From the NCBI GenBank assembly GCA_016210435.1, contig JACQUF010000233.1, forward strand, positions 1-6,415: a DNA stretch of 6,415 nt. Reading direction: 5' to 3'. Position numbers and translations under genes: made by a program. Positions 1-5,875 of this stretch are shown here, piece after piece (position 1 is the first letter of the stretch; each line of letters opens with the position of its first letter). This DNA comes from Chloroflexota bacterium. GTDB taxonomy: Bacteria > Chloroflexota > Dehalococcoidia > Lucifugimonadales > Lucifugimonadaceae. Under the pieces are notes generated by a model. The model ran no database searches, was not told the origin of the DNA, and was given only the letters and a program-made list of their open reading frames with translations.

Positions 1-950
1 CCGTCGAACTCGCGCAGGACGCTGTGAATGTGGTTCGCGCCGTTCTGGGTGTTGTCGTACTCGATCATGAACCGCGGGCCGACGATCGAGTAGTAGTGAC
101 CCTTGCCCTTCTCGTCGGGCCCCGCCCAGGCAAAGGTCGCCGCCGCGAAGCCGTCTGATTCGAACTTGCGCCACTGATTTCGTGCGAGGTCTTCCTGGGC
201 GCGCTCGACATAATGGCGGACCAGCTTGACGAACAGCTCCCGCTGGTCTGCATTCATGCGCTCATATGCGAGGCCATTGAGCGGCTGGCTGCGTTCTGCG
301 GTGCGGTAGTTGTGGGTCTGAATGTCGGCCGGCGCAACCGGGTCGACGATAGCCACCCCGCGCTGTCCCGCATCGAGCGCTCGAAGCAACGCCCGTGCAC
401 CGTCCTCTTCCAATGGCAGGGTCCGCGTTCCCTTCTGAGGGCCATGACGGATCTCAGCGGGGTTTGCCCCGAAGAACAACGGCATCTGGGAGATCAGCTC
501 CCCATCGACGATCGTCAGGTGGAGGCCGATATGGTGGCCGCCGGCCCTCCAGCCCCAGGGCGCCTTGCCGCCAGGCGTGCCGAACACACTGAACCAGTAC
601 TGTTCGGCGTCCCGCGGCCAGCGGCTTGGCTCATTGGTCATAGCCTCCCATTCGCCGAGGACGTTTTCAAGAGCAACGATATCGCGGGCAGTCTTGTAAC
701 CGGTCTTGCTGTACCCGGTCTCCATAAGCGCGAACGCGGCGGTGCGCTGAGCGGGAGTCATTGCTCGAAGCATCAGTCCATTTCGCGAGACCGGCGTGTA
801 GTTCCAGACGTAGCGCTCTTCACCTGCGAACGGGAACATCGCGGCTTGCCGCTGATTGGGACTCAGAGAATCGAGGAGGCGCTGAGCGGCGTCGGCCATT
901 CGTTCCGCTACCGCGGGCGCGAGCGAAGTGCGATTAGTCGCGGTCGCCAT
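1..950 (-). CDS. DUF3500 family protein, C-terminus cut by window edge
   Basis: About 316 codons are visible from the ATG at 950-948, with no stop before the left edge. The protein matches the DUF3500 pattern as I know it: an N-terminal helical part with LDSLSPNQR (27-34) and a second such helix with MTPAQR (64-69), a GGHHIGLHLTIVDG segment (137-150), a PLFFGANPAEIRHGP stretch (157-171), a second helical part with MNADQRELF (232-240), and the family's C-terminal block FMIEYDNTQNGANHIHS (294-310). His139, His140, His144, His307 and His309 stand out as possible metal or catalytic residues; this is inference, since the family has no established function known to me. Only some 20-30 residues should be missing. 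The start is supported by GAAGGAG 7 nt upstream. No signal peptide is visible from this start (MATATNRTSLAPAV), so this copy is predicted cytoplasmic. It lies 64 nt downstream of a decayed hydrolase gene in the same direction. Confidence 0.85.
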   Translation of the reverse strand, partial: MATATNRTSLAPAVAERMADAAQRLLDSLSPNQRQAAMFPFAGEERYVWNYTPVSRNGLMLRAMTPAQRTAAFALMETGYSKTGYKTARDIVALENVLGEWEAMTNEPSRWPRDAEQYWFSVFGTPGGKAPWGWRAGGHHIGLHLTIVDGELISQMPLFFGANPAEIRHGPQKGTRTLPLEEDGARALLRALDAGQRGVAIVDPVAPADIQTHNYRTAERSQPLNGLAYERMNADQRELFVKLVRHYVERAQEDLARNQWRKFESDGFAAATFAWAGPDEKGKGHYYSIVGPRFMIEYDNTQNGANHIHSVLREFD

Positions 951-957
951 GTACCTG

Positions 958-964
958 CTCCTTC
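958..964 (-). promoter_or_regulatory. Ribosome binding site of the DUF3500 gene
   Basis: On the minus strand the sequence GAAGGAG lies 7 nt before the ATG at 950. It is a near-consensus Shine-Dalgarno at ideal spacing and fixes the start codon. I found no convincing -35/-10 pair in the gap 951-1014. Confidence 0.75.
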
Positions 965-1014
965 GGGAGTTGGTGGAGACGCGCCTATGTTACAGGGCGT
1001 GCCCGGGACCTATT

Positions 1015-1724
1015 TCAGGGCGCAGGGCAATCTACATGCACGAAAGCGACGTAGGCATTCGCACCGGATATCGAAGCCCCGAGATTGTCGGAAATACCCG
1101 TACCGTATCCCGGGCTATACGTGCTTTCGATCGTAAACTTGGGAATTGCGCCAGCTGCTGCCCGCTTTCCTCCAGTCCCTGCGTCCAGTCGTAGTTGAAC
1201 CCGACGACCTGATCGTAGCCACCGCGCCTCACGATGCCATCGACACACGCTCGGTTGGGGAACGCGTTTTCGACGGAGCTCAGCATCCCGTGCACGAGAA
1301 CAAGCGTCCTGGACGATTGCTTGAGCTGGGCGGTGCCATCGACCCATTTGTCGGTGCTCCACGTCTTTCCGCCAGGAGTCGGCAGGCGCGCGGATTCGAG
1401 CGCGGGTTTCCAGTTGGCGTTGCTGACCGTGAATTCCCGTACTCCCTCGGGCCGGAGCAAGGGGACCTTTGCCGTCAGAAGTCCGGTCGATTGATCGATC
1501 TGACCGTCGAGGCCGATTACCTGCCGATTGCCATCCCTGTTCACGATTTCAGCGAACGGGATCGACCCGTTCAGGGCCGCGGGCCGTCCACTCTTTGGCG
1601 TCGCCAGGGTGACCTCGACTTCAACCGGGCTTGCCGCATGCGCGGTGCGCGGCTGGAACAGACGTGACCAGAAGCCGGCTGGCCTTGTGATGGCGGATGA
1701 AGTCGCGGTTCCGAAGGCTGTCGT
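1015..1724 (-). pseudogene. Decayed alpha/beta-hydrolase (lipase-like) gene
   Basis: The minus-strand frame open from about 1724 encodes a beta-rich N-terminal stretch (SPVEVEVTLATP, then IPFAEIVNRDG and VREFTVSNANW). It continues into a recognisable hydrolase start: TLVLVHGMLSS, with the VHG oxyanion-hole motif, followed by YDQVVGFNYDWTQGLEESGQQLA, as in lipases of the PGAP1/DUF676 type. The GxSxG nucleophile elbow and the other catalytic residues never appear. Near 1150 this frame turns into low-quality sequence ending at 1032, while the +1-shifted frame becomes protein-like (PKFTIESTYSPGYGTG..., ending AFVHVDCPAP) and stops at 1015. That suggests an internal deletion plus frameshift. At the 5' end an in-frame TAA lies at 1727-1725, and no ATG, GTG or TTG occurs until a GTG at 1544, inside the domain. 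A signal peptide is not seen. Alternatively a short intact protein of 170 residues starts at that GTG (1032-1544), which I consider less likely. Confidence 0.55.
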
Positions 1725-1750
1725 TTACCTGAGAGGACTTCTCGCCAGGC

Positions 1751-1765
1751 ACGGTCTGTGACCGT
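1751..1765. repeat. Short inverted repeat upstream of the RidA-like gene
   Basis: ACGGTC-TGT-GACCGT is a perfect 6-bp inverted repeat with a 3-nt centre, about 70 nt upstream of the TTG start at 1833. It sits in the gap between the hydrolase relic and the RidA-like gene. It could be an operator half-site pair or chance in GC-rich DNA. I could not assign a promoter near it. Confidence 0.2.
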
Positions 1766-1822
1766 ATGAGGGCGGCCAGATGGGGTACGCTCTTACACCG
1801 CACGAACCGCCACCAACATCTC

Positions 1823-1827
1823 GGAGG
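1823..1827 (+). promoter_or_regulatory. Ribosome binding site that supports a TTG start
   Basis: GGAGG lies 5 nt before the TTG at 1833. In this frame there is no ATG or GTG between the upstream stop (1767-1769) and residue 69 of the protein, so this Shine-Dalgarno decides the start. Confidence 0.75.
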
Positions 1828-1832
1828 CTCCC

Positions 1833-2573
1833 TTGGGGAAGTTCTACGAACAGTCGATCGTTCCGCCCGAGCTTCGTCGTAACTACGACGTCTACGACCG
1901 GATAAAGAAGATCGGCCTGGATCTCGGAACGTTCGAAAAGAGCGTGACGTCGTTGCAGGGCCGAAACATCGCAAGCTGCACGATCTCCGAAAGCGGTCTC
2001 GTCTACCTGTCCGGAACCGGTACCGGGCAATTGCCAATGAACGACGATCCGGATCGCGTGAAGCATGGCCAGGAAGGGGCCAGGGAAGCTGCCGACCACC
2101 ACATCCGAACGCTGCACTGGACGCTAATCTGCGGCGGTGAAGGCGGCGACCTGAACGATGTCCTGTACACCGTGAAGGCCCTCGGGATGGTCGTTTCGAC
2201 CGACGTCGAATTCCGGTCGGGTCCTTCAGTCGTCAACGGCTTCTCGGCGCGCTGGCAGTCGGTCTTCGGCGGTGGGATCGGCGATTTTGCGAAGAATGGC
2301 CTCGATGCAGGCGGCTATACGGGCGTGCACTCGAGAAGTGCAATCGGCGGATTTACAGGCAGGTTCTCGCTCGAGCCCGAAATCATCGTCGCGATACCGC
2401 CGGCGCTAGCGCAAGCGATAATCCGAAACCGCGGTTGGGTGTTCCCGCTTCCGCCGCCGGTTTTCGATCGCGTCGTCAAGGCGTGGCGGTCACTCGGTAC
2501 CAAGACCGCGAGCGCACGGGGTCGGGCAAGCGCAAAACGCACGGCCAGCCGCCGCGCTCGCGCTGAGCCCTGA
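1833..2573 (+). CDS. RidA/YjgF-like protein with extensions
   Basis: The 246-residue product starts at a TTG. Residues about 45-190 follow the RidA/YjgF (endoribonuclease L-PSP) fold in order: a first strand pair with SGLVYLSGTGTGQLPM (54-69), a helix with AREAADHHIRTLHWTL (83-98), the GDLNDVLYTVKALGMV block (105-120, like the family's LDDVVKVTVYL), a helix with FSARWQSVFG (137-146), and the closing HSRSAIGGF (166-174) plus EPEIIVAI (181-188). Arg168 aligns with the arginine that binds the substrate carboxylate in RidA imine deaminases. Family members are usually near 130 residues. This one adds about 45 residues at the N-terminus, a loop of about 20 residues before Arg168 (147-166) and a C-terminal tail with 8 Lys/Arg among the last 26 residues (from K224). 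Clearance of reactive imines or enamines is possible but not shown; a role in a specific catabolic pathway is equally open. No partner gene is adjacent in the same direction. Confidence 0.75.
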   Translation: MGKFYEQSIVPPELRRNYDVYDRIKKIGLDLGTFEKSVTSLQGRNIASCTISESGLVYLSGTGTGQLPMNDDPDRVKHGQEGAREAADHHIRTLHWTLICGGEGGDLNDVLYTVKALGMVVSTDVEFRSGPSVVNGFSARWQSVFGGGIGDFAKNGLDAGGYTGVHSRSAIGGFTGRFSLEPEIIVAIPPALAQAIIRNRGWVFPLPPPVFDRVVKAWRSLGTKTASARGRASAKRTASRRARAEP

Positions 2574-2580
2574 CCACGCG

Positions 2581-3972
2581 CTATCGGGGCGACCAGGCCC
2601 CGATGTAGCCTTCGCCGACCGTCACGGGCTCGGAATCCCCTTCGGCGTCGAGCACCCAGACGCGCGGGCTGACGCCCTGCCGGTTCCTGCCCGCGTTGAA
2701 GGAAACTCCCCGCGCCGCGCCTCGCACGTCGGCCCCAAATACGACCAGCTTGGTGCCGTCCGGCGACCAGAGCTGGTGCGAGTGCGCGTACTGATCGAAG
2801 AAGAACTGCATGAACCAGAAGAAATCCGACGGTGCGACGTCAGCGAGTTCCCGCCTCGCACCCGCCTCCACATCCACGACCGACCACCGCAGCGCGCTGG
2901 CATCGCTTTCGACTACTTCGGCTAGGGCGAGCCGCGTGCTGTCGGGCGACCACCAGAAGCTGATCGCGGGCACCGAGATCAACTCGGTAGAAAGCTTGCC
3001 ATCGGGTGTGACCACGACCAGCCTGTGAAAGATCCCGTACTCGTCCTCGCCATCGAGGACGGCGAGCTTGCTTCCGTCCGGCGCCCATTTGAATGCGACA
3101 CGCCCGACTGCTTCGTGGACCACGAGCGGCGAGAACGAATCGGTACTGCTGCTGACGACGATTCTTGCGACGCGCGAGATCGTCTCCAGGTAGGCAAACG
3201 CATCGCTGGTAGGCGCGAAATCGGGTGCGAAGTAATCGGAAGACCCAACCCCGATTCGGCGTTCCGATCCTGCCGCCGAGGTGCTCGTATCGATGTCGTA
3301 GAGCACCAGGTCCGCGTCATGGTGCACAAGCAGATGTTTCGAATTGGCGGACCAGGCAAAGTACATCGGCGCGCCCCTCGTGAGCAGGGACAGACGCTGG
3401 CCGCTGCCCGCCTCCACGAGGTAGGTAAGCAGGCCATCACGCGAGCCCGCGATGACGGCAATGGAACTTCCGTCGGGCGACCAGTAGTAGTAATGGGGCA
3501 CGCCAGACCCTATGCCACGGGTGCCCGGCTCATCCCGGTATACGGTTACATGCCCGGCCGGTCCGGAGACCGGCGCGCGCCGGAGCGACACTTCAGCAGT
3601 CGCGTCAGGTCCCGCAACGACGGCGGAATAGATGATCGATGAAGCGTCGGGCGACCACCCGGGCCATGTAAACACGGACCGCTGCGAGTCCAGCTCGGCG
3701 GACGCGTTGGCCACAACCCTCAGGTCGGTACCATCAGGGGCCACGGTGTAGATACCGCCGTCGACGCCTGCGAATACGATCCGGTTGACGGGACTGACGG
3801 GAGTCTTGTCTTTCGCGACGGCAGGCGCGGCAGGCGCGGGCGTCGCAACGGCGGTCGCAGTTCCGGGCTGCGAAGTCGGCGCCGGCTCAGGCGGGGCGGT
3901 CTGTCTGTTGCCGCAGCCGATAGCCATCATGAAAGCTGCGGCGACCAATAGACCGGCCAGCCTGATGATCAT
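2581..3972 (-). CDS. Lipoprotein with WD40-like (PD40/TolB-type) beta-propeller
   Basis: Starting at the ATG at 3972, the product has 463 residues. It opens with MIIRLAGLLVAAAFMMAIGC, a lipoprotein signal peptide with a slightly atypical lipobox (Ala-Ile-Gly before Cys20). A Pro/Ala-rich linker follows (about 25-55), then a propeller built on repeated W/F-[SA]-P-D/T motifs near residues 106, 164, 207 (WSAN), 252 (FAPT), 296 (WAPD), 341, 402 and 460, each followed by a strand such as SKLAVLDG or TKLVVFGA. This is the PD40 pattern seen in TolB and related propellers. It is predicted to be membrane-anchored on the periplasmic side or surface-exposed, probably for binding rather than catalysis. 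TolB itself is followed by Pal and preceded by TolA, which are absent here, and this protein lacks the TolB N-terminal domain, so I do not call it TolB. A GTG at 4005 and an ATG at 3975 are in-frame alternatives; they would only lengthen the signal peptide's N-region. Confidence 0.85.
   Translation of the reverse strand: MIIRLAGLLVAAAFMMAIGCGNRQTAPPEPAPTSQPGTATAVATPAPAAPAVAKDKTPVSPVNRIVFAGVDGGIYTVAPDGTDLRVVANASAELDSQRSVFTWPGWSPDASSIIYSAVVAGPDATAEVSLRRAPVSGPAGHVTVYRDEPGTRGIGSGVPHYYYWSPDGSSIAVIAGSRDGLLTYLVEAGSGQRLSLLTRGAPMYFAWSANSKHLLVHHDADLVLYDIDTSTSAAGSERRIGVGSSDYFAPDFAPTSDAFAYLETISRVARIVVSSSTDSFSPLVVHEAVGRVAFKWAPDGSKLAVLDGEDEYGIFHRLVVVTPDGKLSTELISVPAISFWWSPDSTRLALAEVVESDASALRWSVVDVEAGARRELADVAPSDFFWFMQFFFDQYAHSHQLWSPDGTKLVVFGADVRGAARGVSFNAGRNRQGVSPRVWVLDAEGDSEPVTVGEGYIGAWSPR
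2583..2604. terminator. Possible bidirectional hairpin at a convergent junction
   Basis: ATCGGGGC-GACCAG-GCCCCGAT is a perfect 8-bp stem with a 6-nt loop, beginning 10 nt after the TGA of the RidA-like gene. It overlaps the last codons of the opposing lipoprotein gene. No clear U-run follows on the plus strand, so it is not a canonical intrinsic terminator. Its position between convergent genes makes a transcription-ending role plausible, but the coding constraint of the lipoprotein gene could also explain part of it. Confidence 0.4.
3820..3837. repeat. 9-bp tandem repeat in the lipoprotein linker
   Basis: GGCAGGCGC occurs twice in direct tandem inside the Pro/Ala-rich linker of the lipoprotein, where it encodes Ala-Pro-Ala type residues on the minus strand. 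Unit length is a multiple of three, so copy-number change would alter linker length without breaking the frame. Confidence 0.6.
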
Positions 3973-4034
3973 CATCCCCTCCCAGGGGCGCTTATCATTG
4001 CACACGCGTTGATCACAGTGCGCGGACGGAGATT
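3973..4034. promoter_or_regulatory. Divergent intergenic region, lipoprotein / MscS
   Basis: These 62 nt separate the starts of two divergent genes and must hold or adjoin both sets of signals. They contain the lipoprotein Shine-Dalgarno, a TGATCA palindrome (4010-4015) and a GGAG (4028-4031) only 3 nt before the MscS ATG. I could not find a convincing sigma-70 -35/-10 pair for either direction, so the promoters may be of another class or lie inside the opposing gene. Confidence 0.35.
3976..3983 (-). promoter_or_regulatory. Ribosome binding site of the lipoprotein gene
   Basis: GGGAGGGG directly precedes two adjacent ATG codons on the minus strand (3975-3973 and 3972-3970). The GGGAGG core is only 2 nt from the first and 5 nt from the second, so the second ATG is preferred. 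A CCCC run just upstream could pair with the GGGG end and partly mask the site (4-bp stem, 5-nt loop). Confidence 0.55.
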
Positions 4035-4868
4035 ATGTTTCGGAGTCGTGTTCCCCGGGTCACCCACCGCATAGAAGCTCTGCAGGGTGAAGTCGGCAAG
4101 CATCTGAGCCACCGTGCCGAGGAGGTCGGCCGCCGCCTCGATTCGGTCGCCAGCGGCGTGGCGGGCATGGGCAAGGGCGTCGTCAGCAACCTGCCTGCCG
4201 AAGCCGTATCGGAGCTGGTCCGCGGCGGGTCCTCGTTCCTGCGCGCAGCTGCGGCTGTCTTGATCTTCGGCGGGATCCTGATCGGGTTGTCGACGCAGCT
4301 TGGGCCCAACACCTATCTGGGGTTCCTGGCGCCCCACAAGGCAAAGTTGATCGCCGCAGAGTCCGGCCTATTCGGAATTCTCGTTGTCGAGCTCCTCGCG
4401 AAATCCGTATCGAAATACCTGACCGCCCGCGACGCGCAGCACGTGGCTTTCGCGCTCCGGGTGTCCCTCAGAGCCGCGGGATACACGATTCTCGTAGTTT
4501 CGATCGTTTCCCTGCTCAGCGCCAGCCCCGCGCTCGCGGTCGGTGTGGGGAGCGTGACGGGTCTGATCATCGGGTTGTCTGCCCAGGCCACCGTCGGCAA
4601 TGCAATCGCCGGAATGGTGATCGCGATCTCCCGCCCATTTCGGATCGGCGACGAGATCACGGTCATGGGCGTGACCGGCCGAGTCGTCGAAGTGGCAACC
4701 ATGTACACGGTGCTGGATACCGACGAACGCACCGTACTCGTGCCCAGCACGACGATCATGACGCAAGTGGTCCAGCGCAAGAAACGGGATAACGGTTCTT
4801 CGGCGGCCGCCGGCCCAGCCGTTGCCCCCGGTGACGGCGCCGGGGACCGGTCCGGGAGAGCGAACTAG
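4035..4868 (+). CDS. MscS-type mechanosensitive channel lacking the cage domain
   Basis: The 277-residue product has an N-terminal, largely helical hydrophilic region (1-65). Hydrophobic segments follow near 69-89, 111-127 and 146-164, then the MscS pore helix region (165-199), with GLIIGLSAQATVGNAIAG corresponding to the Gly/Ala-rich TM3 of E. coli MscS. The signature PFRIGDEI (201-208) leads into the small beta domain (GVTGRVVEV, 212-220; then TVLVPSTTIMTQVV, 233-246). After QRKKRD the protein ends in a short Ala/Gly/Pro-rich tail (253-277). The alpha/beta vestibule domain of about 100 residues, present in E. coli MscS, is absent, and there is no room for it, because the next gene ends in the same four bases. 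It probably acts as an inner-membrane, tension-gated ion channel for osmotic release. The ATG at 4035 is preceded by GGAG at a short 3-nt spacing, so initiation may be weak. The beta domain and pore are unmistakable. Confidence 0.88.
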   Translation: MFRSRVPRVTHRIEALQGEVGKHLSHRAEEVGRRLDSVASGVAGMGKGVVSNLPAEAVSELVRGGSSFLRAAAAVLIFGGILIGLSTQLGPNTYLGFLAPHKAKLIAAESGLFGILVVELLAKSVSKYLTARDAQHVAFALRVSLRAAGYTILVVSIVSLLSASPALAVGVGSVTGLIIGLSAQATVGNAIAGMVIAISRPFRIGDEITVMGVTGRVVEVATMYTVLDTDERTVLVPSTTIMTQVVQRKKRDNGSSAAAGPAVAPGDGAGDRSGRAN

Positions 4869-5875
4869 CCCACCTCCGCCGCTCCGGTTACGAGCCGGTA
4901 CGCGTAGTCGATCGCGGCCGTCATGTTCGCCGGATTTGCAACGCCCTTCCAGGCGATGTCGAACGCGGTCCCGTGATCAACTGAGGTCCTTACGATCGGC
5001 AGCCCGACCGTGACGTTCACGCCATCCTCGAAAGCGATCAGCTTCATGGGGATATGGCCCTGATCGTGGTACAGCGCAACAACGATGTCCCATTTGCCTT
5101 CGTAAGCATGGCGGAATGCGGTGTCCGGGGGAAGCGGGCCGCGGGCATCGATCCCTTCCCCGATCGCGGCCTCGACAGCGGGCCGGACCTCGTCTTCGTC
5201 CTGGTTCCCAAACAGGCGGTTCTCGCCCGCGTGGGGGTTCAGCCCGCAGACGCCAATCCGCGGCGAAGGAATACCCAGCTGCCGTACGTGGCGGTGGCCT
5301 GCCCGAATGCATTCGAGAACGCGCTCCTTCTTGACCCGGAATACCGCGCTGGCGAGGTCGACATGTGTGCTCAGGTGAATGACCTTGAGCCTGGGCGACC
5401 CCAGGACCATGAACTGGGTCTTGACGCCGCACAGCTCAGCCAGCAGCCCGGTATGGCCATCGAACTTGTGGCCCGCCAGATGCATCGCCTCCTTGTTGAG
5501 GGGCGCGGTGACCATGGCATCGGCTTCCTTCGCCAGCGCGAGGCTGGCGGCGCGGACGACGTACTCATAGGCGGCCTGGCCTGTGTACGCTGCGACGTTG
5601 CCCGGTTCGAATTTCTGCGGATCGCAATTCCCAAGGTCGAGTACAGGGATCCTGTCGCCCGGTCCTGACTGGAGGCCGACGACGGATTCGACAGCTTCAG
5701 CCCGCCATCCCGCCGCCCAACGGCGAACGGCTTCCGACATGACACGCAAATCGCCAATGACGACGGGCAGCGAACGTTCCCGCGAAATCTCCGAAGGAAG
5801 CGCCTTCGCGATCACTTCTGCCCCGATGCCCGCGGGATCGCCCATCGTTACAGCGAGGATAGGCAGTCGATCCAT
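4865..5875 (-). CDS. pdxA2: PdxA-family dehydrogenase, probably catabolic PdxA2
   Basis: The 336-residue product is full length for the PdxA family, beginning ILAVTMGDPAGIG (6-18). Visible motifs are TAPLNKEA (123-130), FDGHTGLLAE (138-147, substrate-contacting His141-Thr142), STHVDL (169-174), GLNPHAGE (211-218), ALYHDQGHIPMK (267-278) and RTSVDHGTAFDIA (296-308). His171, His215 and His270 match the three metal ligands of E. coli PdxA. The enzyme type is NAD-dependent oxidation and decarboxylation of a 4-phosphorylated hydroxy acid. Housekeeping PdxA acts on 4-hydroxythreonine 4-phosphate in vitamin B6 synthesis. Here the adjacent DUF1537-type kinase points to the PdxA2 role: D-threonate or D-erythronate 4-phosphate to dihydroxyacetone phosphate plus CO2. 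The HDQGHIPMK form, instead of E. coli's HDQGLPVLKY, also fits a paralogue. The start at 5875 is required to keep the first strand, and GGAAGGG lies 7 nt upstream. The gene overlaps the kinase gene by 28 nt, implying translational coupling. Confidence 0.9.
   Translation of the reverse strand: MDRLPILAVTMGDPAGIGAEVIAKALPSEISRERSLPVVIGDLRVMSEAVRRWAAGWRAEAVESVVGLQSGPGDRIPVLDLGNCDPQKFEPGNVAAYTGQAAYEYVVRAASLALAKEADAMVTAPLNKEAMHLAGHKFDGHTGLLAELCGVKTQFMVLGSPRLKVIHLSTHVDLASAVFRVKKERVLECIRAGHRHVRQLGIPSPRIGVCGLNPHAGENRLFGNQDEDEVRPAVEAAIGEGIDARGPLPPDTAFRHAYEGKWDIVVALYHDQGHIPMKLIAFEDGVNVTVGLPIVRTSVDHGTAFDIAWKGVANPANMTAAIDYAYRLVTGAAEVG

Noticed and set aside
213..1136. Long plus-strand reading frame of 307 codons
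   Set aside because: It lies opposite the DUF3500 gene, has no recognisable motifs and a composition typical of antisense frames in GC-rich DNA.
1146..1667. Plus-strand reading frame of 173 codons
   Set aside because: It mirrors the hydrolase relic, whose minus-strand frame shows family motifs; the plus frame shows none.
1725..2117. Minus-strand frames opposite the start of the RidA-like gene, considered as the lost 5' end of the hydrolase
   Set aside because: No signal peptide or sensible start joins them to the hydrolase frame; they are shadows of the RidA-like gene.
3025..3642. Plus-strand reading frame of 205 codons
   Set aside because: Antisense shadow of the propeller lipoprotein, without motifs.
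4009..4036. TTGATC-16 nt-GATTAT as a promoter for the MscS gene
   Set aside because: The would-be -10 box overlaps the ATG at 4035, so the transcript would start inside the gene.
4826..4845. CCCCGG...CCGGGG hairpin near the end of the MscS gene as a terminator
   Set aside because: Only 6 bp with an 8-nt loop, within coding sequence and without a U-run; expected by chance in such GC-rich DNA.
5054..5668. Plus-strand reading frame of 204 codons
   Set aside because: Antisense shadow of the PdxA gene, whose catalytic motifs are all on the minus strand.
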